Below, piece after piece: positions 55,536-64,000 of a stretch of DNA of 64,000 nt. Source of the stretch: Aphrocallistes beatrix (Eukaryota; Porifera; Hexactinellida; Sceptrulophora; Aphrocallistidae); the NCBI GenBank assembly GCA_963281255.1, contig OY725498.1, forward strand, positions 3,100,001-3,164,000. The letters run 5' to 3'. Positions within the stretch are counted from its first letter, which is position 1, and every line of letters starts with the position of its first letter. The notes under the pieces are model-generated. The model made no database searches, was not told the DNA's origin, and saw nothing but the letters and a program-made list of their open reading frames with translations. The translations under genes were made by a program, and so were the position numbers.

Positions 55536-55940
55536 GCTCAATGGCTCTAGCAAGTTCTGAGCTCAGACAAATATGTCGACTCACCATGGAATTATGACGT
55601 CATTGTCACTATTTTATAATTAGAAATTCAGTTTTTTGACTATAACTCAGCCATTTTAAGTGATAGAAGGATGAAACTATAATATAATGTGTATATTAAT
55701 AATATTCACATGTGATACAACTATCATTAAAAATGATGACACATCACTCTGTTATGACGTCATTATTACGGATCAAAATTTAAAAAATTGTGAAATTTTG
55801 TGATTTTTCGTGCGATATCGATTATAACAGCAGGACAGACGTATTTAGAGATGTTATATCCCTTGTGATCAATCAAAATGACCACAGGCACCCGCAAAGT
55901 GTCCGCCAGCCGCACAGCGGAAGCAAACGAAGCGCGCTTG
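55536..55940 (+). mobile_element. HLR copy 25, right half of a head-to-head pair
   Basis: GCTCAATGGCTCTAGCAAGT through TTATGACGTCATTATTACGG to GAAGCGCGCTTG. It abuts copy 24 without spacer and is followed by a TA-rich stretch and an inverted HLR 5' end (CATTAATTGAGTTTCAATAG, 55970-55998). Confidence 0.8.
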
Positions 55941-56313
55941 TTTATATATATATACTGTATATCCACACACACATTAATTGAGTTTCAATAGTAAGGATAT
56001 GCTAGATCATACACATCATTCAATAGGATTGAATGAAGTGCATATCTTTTAAGAAAGAGTGTTGACTGTACTAAGGTAGTAATGTGATGACAACTGATTA
56101 CGATTAGTATAGAATCAAATGCTTTCCACATATTTACCTGTCTCTCAAACCTCTATTATTTGATAAACTTAGCATTCCGGCGCAACTGGTCCGGTTGGTA
56201 CGGTTTTAACTGGATAACTTCACAAAAGTGGCCCCAGGTTGGTCATGGTAATCTGGCCAACTTTTTACTGTGCTTCCTATATTATTATATTTGATCTATA
56301 TGACCAAATATAA

Positions 56314-56617
56314 CAAGCGCGCTTCGGTTGCTTGTGCTGCGCAGCTAGCGGACACTCCACCGGAGGCGCCCTGCGCCTGAGGTCACATTGATTAATTCTA
56401 AGGTAGAAAGGATCTCTAAATACGTCTGTCCTACTGTTATGATCAAAATCGCACGAAAAATCACCAAATTTGTCAATGTTTACAATTTTGATGCGTAATG
56501 ATGACGACACAACATAGTGATGAGTCATCATTTTTGGATGATTGTTGCATATATTAATACAAACATTCTTTAAAAAATCAGCTTTCTGCGCATGGCAGTT
56601 TGTTCAATCAATTCGAT
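56314..56617 (-). repeat. HLR copy 26, internally deleted, left half of a head-to-head pair
   Basis: CAAGCGCGCTTCGGTTGC at 56314, body to about 56570, then a jump to ATCAGCTTTCTGCGCATGGC and CAATCAATTCG. A ~25-bp TA-rich spacer leads to copy 27. Confidence 0.8.
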
Positions 56618-56640
56618 ACTTATATATATAGTATATATAT

Positions 56641-57107
56641 CTGCAACGAATTGATTGAAGAAATAGCAAGGCACATAAAGCTGATTTTTGGAATGTCGGA
56701 GTCTTTTGGCTATGGTTCCACCAAGCTCTGAGCTCAGATGAAAATGTCGACTTATCATGGAATTATGACGTCATTGTCACCTCATTTATTATCGGAAATT
56801 TCAGGTTTTCCACTATAACTAATAGAAGGGCTAAGAAGGCTGAAATTTTAATCGAATGTGTATACTAATACTTGTATATCTCAAATATGAGACAACTCTC
56901 ATTAAAAATGATTACTTAACGCTCTGTTATGACGTTATCACGCATCAAAAATTTGAAATTTGACAAATTTTGCGATCTTTCGAGTGATAGCGATTATAAC
57001 AGTAAGACAGTCGTATATAGTGATGTTAGCCAAGGCACCCGAAGTGCCCATCTGGCGGGCACAAAGTGTCTGCCAGCCGCGCAGCGGAAGAAAGCGAAGC
57101 ACGCTTG
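56641..57107 (+). mobile_element. HLR copy 27, right half of a head-to-head pair
   Basis: CTGCAACGAATTGATTGAAG to GAAGCACGCTTG, with the hairpin GGCGGGCAC / GTGTCTGCC. The block around 57020 has lost the TCTCCCTTATAATTAATCAA segment. Confidence 0.82.
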
Positions 57108-57271
57108 TATACAGTAACATGCTTATTTGTATTGTTTTAAAATCAACCACATTTATTATATATTTATTTACTACGTTGTCGTGAAGTTTTAGAAACCACT
57201 GCCTTTTCATCTACACAAAAATCAAACTTGGCTGAAACACTTCATAAGCATCAAATCATTATTACTCTTTC

Positions 57272-57509
57272 GGAACGACGATGTCCTGTGTTGTCTCAGG
57301 CTATAAGTATAACTAGAGAAATTAGAGAGGCAAACACAATCTATATCTGCTTTTACTTCCCAAAAGATCTGAAATTACGTGAAGAATGGTTTAGTGCAAT
57401 TCCACGCCCACGGAAGGACTATGAAGCAAACATACAAGTGAGAGCAAGTTTCTATAATTATGTATCATTTGCTGATTGTCACATTTACACTTTACCCACC
57501 GTTTAGGTA
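57272..57509 (+). pseudogene. THAP-like domain remnant
   Basis: MSCVVSGYKYN at 57272 looks like the first THAP Cys. In a neighbouring frame TIYICFYFPKDLKLREEWFS then AIPRPRKDYEAN matches the THAP core (HxFPKDxxLRxxWxxAI). The final Cys-x2-His (ADCHIY) may be its last zinc ligands, although the spacing is irregular. One or two frameshifts are needed. No element ends were found around it. It may derive from a P-type or other THAP transposase. Confidence 0.5.
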
Positions 57510-57689
57510 TGCGTACATCAATTCAAACCGATGACATCAAGAGAACAAATACCTACAATGACGGGGTTCGTACTGTTGCAGTTTCAAGAGATAGAATAGC
57601 TCTTAATAAAACTGCAGTCTGAATCAAATTCCAAGCCTAAGACACGAACTTTGGATCACAAAGAACGTTTGCATCATTAAATTCTGCGT

Positions 57690-57890
57690 CATCAAATTGT
57701 CGACCCTCATCAAATCGTGGAAATTCCTTTTCCACTCACGTGTCATGTGTCATATTACGGGCAATCATCACCATAGACAGCCTTCATTTTTTCATTGATT
57801 TTCCAGGCACTGTAACCCTTCAAATGTAGGAACATTTTCGCACCAACATGCGCATAAGAACGAGTGATTACACTGACAAAATGTCACCGA
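57690..57890 (-). pseudogene. mariner N-terminal fragment (tentative)
   Basis: On the minus strand LHLKGYSAWKINEKMKAVYG then DDCP matches the first helix-turn-helix of many mariner transposases (KGxSAxEIxxxMxxVYGDDxPS). The following GKGISTI is out of pattern. No TIRs seen. Confidence 0.4.
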
Positions 57891-59088
57891 CATAGCTCAA
57901 TAACCTCCGGGTGATAATTAAAACTTTACGTTATCCCCTCGTAGTGCTCTCCCTCTCGGTACAAAGGATGACCCTCAAATGAGGTTTTGAATATTTACTA
58001 AAATCTCGAATACAAAATGGCCCATTAGAACATCATTTCGGCTTATATGATTTTCAATGATTGAATTACTTGATAGGGGTTCTCTTAAGTATCCATCTGA
58101 AATTGCCGACCAATTTGTCATAATGCATGAAATATTTCAGAAGATCGATGAACATTCACATTTAAGTAAAATATTTTATGAGATCCTGCCGTCTAAAATT
58201 GGTTCAATTGGAACTTCTCGTTGTTGAAGAGAAATAGTGTGAAATATGGAGGCAATTGTGTGTTTGTGAGGTTTCGAAATGGGAAATTCTTTTTTATACT
58301 ACTGTAGCAAACTGCATTTTATCAAAGAAGGTTAGATACTTTAATACTAAAGTAGTTGGCCAAGATAATATCAAATGGAGTTACATTCTATCCCAATCAT
58401 CATTTTATCTCGCTTCTACGCAATTTTCTAAACTACGTCTATGCTCATTTACTTAAAAGTTTTCGCTCAATTGAATTCGTTAAATAAATTATAGCTCAAT
58501 CGGACAGAAATCTTGATATTAGTCACATAAATTGAATCGCCAAAAATAACCTTTATAAGCAAGTGATTGTTTTAAAATGGTTAATTTAGTGATCTTAATG
58601 ATTTAGGTTCGTCTAAAATATTAGACATTTTATACGAAGTTGTTTTTCGTTATGTTTACTCTATTTTCCAAAATTTCGCAAAAAAGAATTGGAGAGAAGT
58701 ACACTGGAAACTAAATTCCGTGTGCAAGGGTACACAAGGTAGCGTAGCCATTGGATGGGCTTGTATTCATTATATCAAGGAATATCTCTGCTACAAAAGT
58801 CCAACCAGCGTCTCCTCTACAAAGTCAATTGTTATATTTTTTTTAAACACGAAATACGCGACCTATCTTCGTATTGAAATACGAAGATAGGTCGCTTCAA
58901 AGTAAACCCTGAGTTAGGGAAAACCTTTGATTCTGAAACGTCATAACTACCATAAAAGGCATTTTAAAAGAATATAAACGAAGAGTTTATAGAAAAGATG
59001 ATGCATCCAAAAGTGTTTGAGGATTTTTACAAAACTACTTAACTTCCATTCGTTCGAAACAGCTAACTATTTTTAGCTTTGACCTGTT
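57891..59088. other. unannotated stretch with a perfect hairpin
   Basis: 58858-58895 is a 38-bp hairpin: GCGACCTATCTTCGTATT, 2-nt loop, and its exact complement. About 58405-58450 (CTCGCTTCTACGCAATTTTC) repeats in inverse at 63020-63080. No gene recognised. Confidence 0.5.
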
Positions 59089-59857
59089 GTATGCTAGAAT
59101 GACACGCATGCTAGAATGACACACACCATGGATTATCATGATCTATGCTAGAATGACACGCATGCTAGATGACACACACCATGGATTATCATGATCTATG
59201 CTAGAATGACACGCATGCTAGATGACACACACCATGGATTATCATGATCTATGCGATAATGACACGCATGCTAGATGACACTAGTATAAATTGGTTTAAT
59301 AGTCTTGTATTTGAACTATAAACATTTCTCACTCGAATTATATTTCCATTCTAACAATAATCTGCATTTTTTTCAATGAATCCCAAAGAATGGGAAGAGA
59401 TTTCAAATTATCTTACGTATAAAATATATCCGGCAAGAGTTCATGATGCTAAAATTCCGAGATTTGCAAGAAGGAATTTCGCAAGAAAGATGGCTAGTTA
59501 TCAATTGAATCGAATAATGAACTATTGATATATGTTGTTTCTACACATCACTTAAACGTGTAAAATAATACCCATTTGAAAAATTCTTTTATATCCTTTG
59601 CTTTCTACTATTAGAAATATCTCTCTCATTATATGCGGAGTTGGTTGTTAAAATAATCCATTTATTTTACAGTATTCATTTAGTTATTTACACTTCCGAA
59701 TTATCAGACATCCCATTCCATCAGTTTATATTAGTGTCATTCTAGCATAGATCATGATAATCCATGGTGTGTGTCATCTAGCATGCGTGTCATTCTAGCA
59801 TAGATCATGATAATCCATGGTGTGTGTCATTCTAGCATGCGTGTCATTCTAGCATAC
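59089..59857. mobile_element. inverted-repeat element with tandemly repeated ends
   Basis: TGTATGCTAGAATGACACGC opens the left side and is mirrored at 59857. The left side holds about four copies and the right two to three copies of a ~52-bp unit (ATGCTAGAATGACACGCATG, CTAGATGACACACACCATGG, ATTATCATGATCT). Interior (59290-59730) is AT-rich and non-coding. No clear TSD. Confidence 0.75.
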
Positions 59858-59931
59858 ATCAGACCTCTATGACGAGATTTAACTTCAAAGCAATAGAAAC
59901 ATGTTAAATATGTTAAGAATCATTTCATGTA

Positions 59932-60382
59932 TCCTTACTATTAAAACTCGATTAATGTGTATATATCTTGATTATTTCTTCAAAGGAAACCTCGATTAAT
60001 GCGTGTGTATATATACTTATATCTGTATCGAATTGATTGAAGAAACTGCAAGGCACAGAAAGATGATTTTTGGAATGTGGGAGTCTTTTGGCTATGGCTG
60101 CACTAAGTTCTGAGCTCATAAGAAAATGTCGACTCATCGTTGAATTATGACGTCATTGTGACCTTTTTAACAATTAAAAATTTCAGTTTTTTTCCATAAC
60201 TCAGCCATTTTAGGTGATAGAATGCTGAAAATTTAATACAATGTGTATATTAATATTTCTCAAATACGATACAACTGTCATCAAAAAATGATGACTAATG
60301 ACTCTGTTATGATGTTATCATTACGCATCATTAAATTTAAAAATTGACCAATTTGATGATTTTCGAGTGAAATTGATAAAAA
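59932..60382 (+). mobile_element. HLR copy 28, lacks the 3' hairpin end
   Basis: TCCTTACTATTAAAACTCGA, TA-rich part with an internal duplication of CTCGATTAATG, CTGTATCGAATTGATTGAAG, and body to GATTTTCGAGTGAAATTGAT. Confidence 0.82.
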
Positions 60383-61089
60383 AATTCGGATACTACAAAT
60401 AACGTCATAGAATTGATCTTTTTTCAAAACTCATTTTTCTATTTTCCCATCTCTTGTACTCTACGCTTCTTTATACAAAATTGTGTAGCATTAAATTTGG
60501 GACTAAAAAGTGCTACTCATTGTGCAAGATGTTTTTACAGCCTAAATATATATTTAGAGCCTAGCTATTTTATTTTAGATTTATTTACCCCAACCAAGTT
60601 ATAAGACAACTCTCTTATGCAAATACCAAGGTTTGCGGGAAGGAGACGCTTGCAATCGAAATGGTTGGATTTTGGCCAAGTGGTGGGGCCTAAATTTTTT
60701 TCTATCCAGTTCCAAGAGCTCTCATAGTAGGTGTGTCTAGATGTTTACAGTACAAATTTGAAAGTAAATACTGCCACACAGAATACTTTTGAAAAGTCTT
60801 GCACAATGGGTCTTAGAGGGGAAAAGTGCCCCCATTGACAAATTATTGGCGGTCTATTGTTGTCCACCTATATTTTGTCAAATTTGTATATTTTAAATAT
60901 AAATGCTACACAGGGAGAATTGGATACCTTGAATCCGAAAATAAAAGCTAAAACAAGCAAAATCTTGCTAAGTAGAGAGAATATACATCATAATATTATA
61001 CTTATCAAACCAAATACCACCTGGCAAAATCAGTGAGCAACTCGGGGTATTTTGTCGATTGTCTAGCCGCTAGACTCTAGCGGACAGTT
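60383..61089. other. unannotated stretch
   Basis: A 63-codon frame (60413-60604) is AT-driven and has no domain. Nothing else recognised. Confidence 0.4.
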
Positions 61090-61905
61090 AAATGAGTGAA
61101 AGAAGGGAACGTTTGGAGCATAAGATTGGTGCTAATAGAGGTCTGCTAAATGGGAAAAGATCAAGCACAATATCGGTCAGTTTGTGCGTAGGGAGAAAAG
61201 TAAACCGTTGATGAAATTGCAACTTATATTACTAAGAAAGGTGATATCTCCGTCTCGATGGATACTAATAATATATGTTTACGAAAACTTCACTTTAGTA
61301 AACCATATCGTACTATAGTTCCATTATTAACAAAAGACAATCGCATAAACGATTAGATTGGATAAGAAAGTACAGAAATAAACACTGGTGGCACGCTGTA
61401 TTTGCGGATGAGTTCATATTAGCAAAATAGAGGTGTCATTCGTCTATGGACACAATCTGGAAAAGGTAACTATCGGCCTATGGTGAAAGTCCGCATTTAG
61501 GCCGCATTATCATCCATGAGGACGTTTTCCTCGTATCTTTACTGAGAACTTAACAGGAGACCTATTGGTGAAGATTTAGAGTCTAATTGATCAGGCAGAA
61601 ACATTCCACGGCAATCGTTGGTTTCTTCTGCAAGATAACGACTCCAAGCACACCAGTAAGGTCGTTCAGGCTTGGATTGATACAAACATAAAAAATAATC
61701 AATTTGATTGGCCCAGTCAGAGCGCAGACCTCTCCCCTATCGAAAACCTCATTTGCTGCAACAGCATCGTGTAATTAGAAGTCAGGCAAGGACAATTTCA
61801 GACATAAAAGATCAACTCGATCTATGGGGAACTCTTAGCCCATAATTCTTATCACCTTCCTGGAAATTCATGAAGAAAATATGTCAAGCATCAACGGCTA
61901 TGCGA
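61090..61905 (+). pseudogene. Tc1-like transposase pseudogene (second family)
   Basis: Plus-strand pieces in different frames: SERRERLEHKIGANRGLLNG (start), LRKLHFSKPYRTIVPLLTKD and RKRLDWIRKYRNKHWWHAVF, followed by ADEF with the first catalytic Asp. GNRWFLLQDNDSKHTSKVVQ and AWIDTN carry the second Asp. FDWPSQSADLSPIENL carries the Glu. I count 35 residues between the last two acids, close to Tc1 DD34E, and an indel may explain the difference. Many stops. TIRs not seen. Confidence 0.8.
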
Positions 61906-62735
61906 TAAATTATTAAAATTGAAGATTTAGATCTTTGTTATGTAACTAAATTACTATTATCCATAATGTTGATGTTACCGATTCTCAATCATTATGAGAT
62001 AAACTATTACAATGGTAGTTTTCTCCCAGAAAATTTTTTAAATCTTAGATGCTCAAATATCGATATACTATTGCTGTTACCTGGGGAAAAGAAAATCTCG
62101 GACTATAGTGGAAAAAAATGTAATTGGGATATTATTTTGTGGTTTAGTTGTAACCTATAAGTTTGAGTGGAGTCATGCCATACCACATATTCCTCCATTG
62201 CTCAGCGCCACGGCCCCCCAAAGGAACCCACACTTGGCGCCTATGGTATAATTTCATGTCATCGAAACGCTTATTCATATGGATAATCACTTCAGTATCC
62301 TTCAAAAACATATTTATGTAAACCTAGCCAATACTTGTATTATTCATTGAGCATTCGATGTTAGCCGCCTTATGGTACCTATATAATCTTGGATATCACT
62401 AGGCTCCATAGGAAGCATGATAATGACAAGATGTGTTGGTCAGCAAGGCTGAGGAGGTACACAGAGCCCGCAAGCGTATTGGAAAAAAGGAGAAAGACAA
62501 TATATGTTAAATCATAGCATTCTATACACTAAGGCAATGGTACTGATTAGTGGACTTGGACTAGGGATTGGTTAGATCAGTTAGTTTACTTTGATTTCAA
62601 AATTCTAATACAATTGTAAATTTGCTGTAACTACCCATATTAAGTAAATAATTAATAACCTACTTTCCTTTTATGAAACATTAATGGTCTGGAAATAATT
62701 TTATATAAGGTGGACATGTAATAAGTAAATTAATA
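61906..62735. other. unannotated stretch with a P-type end
   Basis: 62513-62600 is a single P-type terminus (CATAGCATTCTATACACTAA, GGCAATGGTACTG). The other end is not present. The rest is unrecognised. Confidence 0.5.
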
Positions 62736-62970
62736 CCGTAAACTGGGGCGACTTTGGCCCTAGGAGGTGACTTTGTCCCACAATATCAATTTTAATAAAA
62801 TATACTCAACTTATGAATCAATGTAATCACATTGCTAATATGCTGAATGAAACTCTCAATATATCCAAAGACATTTAAATCGCAATATTTCTAAGTTTGA
62901 GTATATTTTATTAAAATTGTTATTGTGGGGCAAAGTCACCTCCTAGGGCCAAAGTCGCCCCAGTTTACGG
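62736..62970. mobile_element. small palindromic MITE, TA-flanked
   Basis: CCGTAAACTGGGGCGACTTT and the same inverted; TA on each side (62734-62735, 62971-62972). The arms continue through GGCCCTAGGAGGTGACTTTG and ATTTTAATAAAATATACTCA, so almost all of the 235 bp is palindromic. Confidence 0.9.
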
Positions 62971-63305
62971 TAAATAATCAAGCACAAATCAGTATAATTG
63001 GTAACATGTGATTCATAGTTAAAATGAGCATAGAGGTAGTTTAGAAAGTTGAGTAGAAGCGAGATGTGATGATAGGGGTAGAATGTAATTCCGATGCCTC
63101 GAATTAGTGTCATTGTAGCCGTTAGTGGAGTTCCTCGATAATGATAATGATAAAGTAGAGATTTCATTCAGAAGGTTGTAGATATAGGAGTGATATATCA
63201 TGTCGGAGGATTTATCTATAAGAATATAATACGTACAATAATTAGGTACTAACTTTGGTTCGAAATAATATTTGTAACGGGTATATATAATTATCAGTAC
63301 ATACA
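62971..63305. other. unannotated stretch
   Basis: 63020-63080 repeats, inverted, a segment at 58405-58450. No gene recognised. Confidence 0.4.
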
Positions 63306-63584
63306 GGGTGTTTCAAATGTCTTGGTACCGCTTCTAATAGAGCCACGAAAACAAACTAAGAAATCAAAAAATTATCAATCGGGCCGCTAAAATAATAATA
63401 ATATCGAAATCATTATTAGATAATTTAGTGAGTAGTATGCCAAATCGAATTAGGAAAGTATGTACTAGAATTGAAAGGTGATTATATTGGCAAATGAAAT
63501 TCAGAATGAATGGAATCCAGCATGTCTTTTATGTAGTATATAAGTTAAAATGTTCAAGGGGGCCAAGACTTTTGAAACACCCTG
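63306..63584. mobile_element. mariner-type MITE, TA-flanked
   Basis: CAGGGTGTTTCAAATGTCTT and (minus strand) CAGGGTGTTTCAAAAGTCTT; TA duplicates at 63304-63305 and 63585-63586. 279 bp, non-coding. Confidence 0.88.
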
Positions 63585-63589
63585 TAAAG

Positions 63590-63782
63590 CAGCGGTTCTG
63601 AACCTGGGGTACGCGTAGCACCCCCAGAGGGTACCTGCGGTAATTTTTTTAAATTAAGCAATATATTCATGCAGTTCATCTCAAACCAAACCAACAAACA
63701 AAATAAAACAAAAATTAGAGGGTACGTGAAACCTCATTTTCGCACCAAGGGGTACACTGACTGAAAAGGTTCAGAACCACTG
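63590..63782. mobile_element. small hAT MITE
   Basis: CAGCGGTTCTGAACCTGGGG and (minus strand) CAGTGGTTCTGAACCTTTTC; 8-bp TSD CTGTAAAG / CTGTAGAG with one mismatch (63582-63589, 63783-63790). 193 bp. Confidence 0.85.
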
Positions 63783-63801
63783 CTGTAGAGCCTCAACAAA
63801 T

Positions 63802-64000
63802 AGATATCAACTCTCGGTATCACTCATTGTTTTAGTTATAATTGGAAATATATCAACCGCGGAGCTAGACCCTAACGGAATTGGACAAACAATGGTTGGA
63901 AAAACAATTGTGGGGGATCACTTGGACTGTCGATGGCGCCGAAAACAGTGGAATGAAATATTCAAAGATTCACTGTTAAAACGTATTTCACCTATGTATA
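63802..64000 (+). CDS. candidate exon running off the window, unrecognised
   Basis: The plus frame from 63802 reads RYQLSVSLIVLVIIGNISTA, ELDPNGIGQTMVGKTIVGDH, LDCRWRRKQWNEIFKDSLLK, RISPMY with no stop to the window end. The first twenty residues look like a signal peptide (hydrophobic VSLIVLVIIG, small residues, then ELDPN). There is no Met; an AG at 63802-63803 could be a splice acceptor, but it would then begin the frame one or two bases later. The sequence is balanced in composition, unlike its AT-rich surroundings. I recognise no family. Confidence 0.3.

Noticed and set aside
5451-60137. Recurring small ORFs of the type MMSRHFALNSELTGAI... (5451, 16620, 17640, 56570, 59952)
   Set aside because: They lie inside HLR copies, differ in frame-breaking indels and have no conserved length. 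They mark the repeat, not a gene.
61906-62160. 64-codon ORF at 61966
   Set aside because: No domain, position downstream of a dead Tc1, AT-driven residues (Ile, Leu, Asn).

Overview
Eukaryotic, almost certainly invertebrate animal, nuclear DNA. It is AT-rich, with no operons, no bacterial-style genes and no rRNA or free tRNA genes that I could see. Nearly everything recognisable is transposable-element sequence of animal types: CR1/L2-like LINE, Tc1, mariner, pogo-like MITEs, hAT/ZBED5-like, Harbinger-like, Ginger/KRBA2-like and P/THAP. The species cannot be named from the sequence.

The one host gene I can support is on the minus strand between about 47.4 and 19.4 kb. Five small exons encode consecutive pieces of a receptor-type protein tyrosine phosphatase catalytic domain. 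In transcription order they are 47402-47438, 46336-46433, 38731-38850, 30024-30190 and 19390-19525. All have AG/GT boundaries and compatible phases and join to 186 codons without a stop. They contain the WPD loop and the [10 protein letters not shown] phosphatase loop. The exons upstream of 47438 and downstream of 19390 were not found. The introns (0.9 to 10.5 kb) are packed with transposons. A weak two-exon ORF on the plus strand (41412-41987) lies inside one intron.

Layout. 0-5 kb: a LINE RT remnant, a 20-bp tandem array, then a complete 3.26-kb Ginger-type element (TSD TATC) whose integrase is broken by a nested mariner. 5-10.5 kb: first copies of a very abundant ~550-bp Helitron-like repeat (called HLR here), a tRNA-derived SINE, and a LINE endonuclease gene split by a hAT MITE. 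10.7-13.7 kb: a Harbinger-like MITE and a decayed mariner. 14-19 kb: a nest of HLR copies, Tc1-type MITEs and a P-type element carrying a THAP exon. 19-47.5 kb: the phosphatase gene with foldback elements, a 2.2-kb ZBED5-like hAT, a Tc1 copy, more HLRs, a second P-type element and an OTU-protease pseudogene. 48-64 kb: a second mariner, an RT pseudogene, a SINE with a hAT inserted beside it, HLR inverted pairs, a THAP fragment, another Tc1 and several MITEs. An open reading frame with a signal-peptide-like start runs off the right edge.

The most distinctive signal is HLR. About 28 copies have a consistent architecture: a TCCTTACTATTAAAA start, a TA-microsatellite, a body carrying bZIP-type palindromes (TGACGTCA twice, plus TGACTCA-like sites), and a GC-rich hairpin cluster ending ...GCGCGCTTG. 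Copies occur alone, head-to-tail, head-to-head and nested inside one another.
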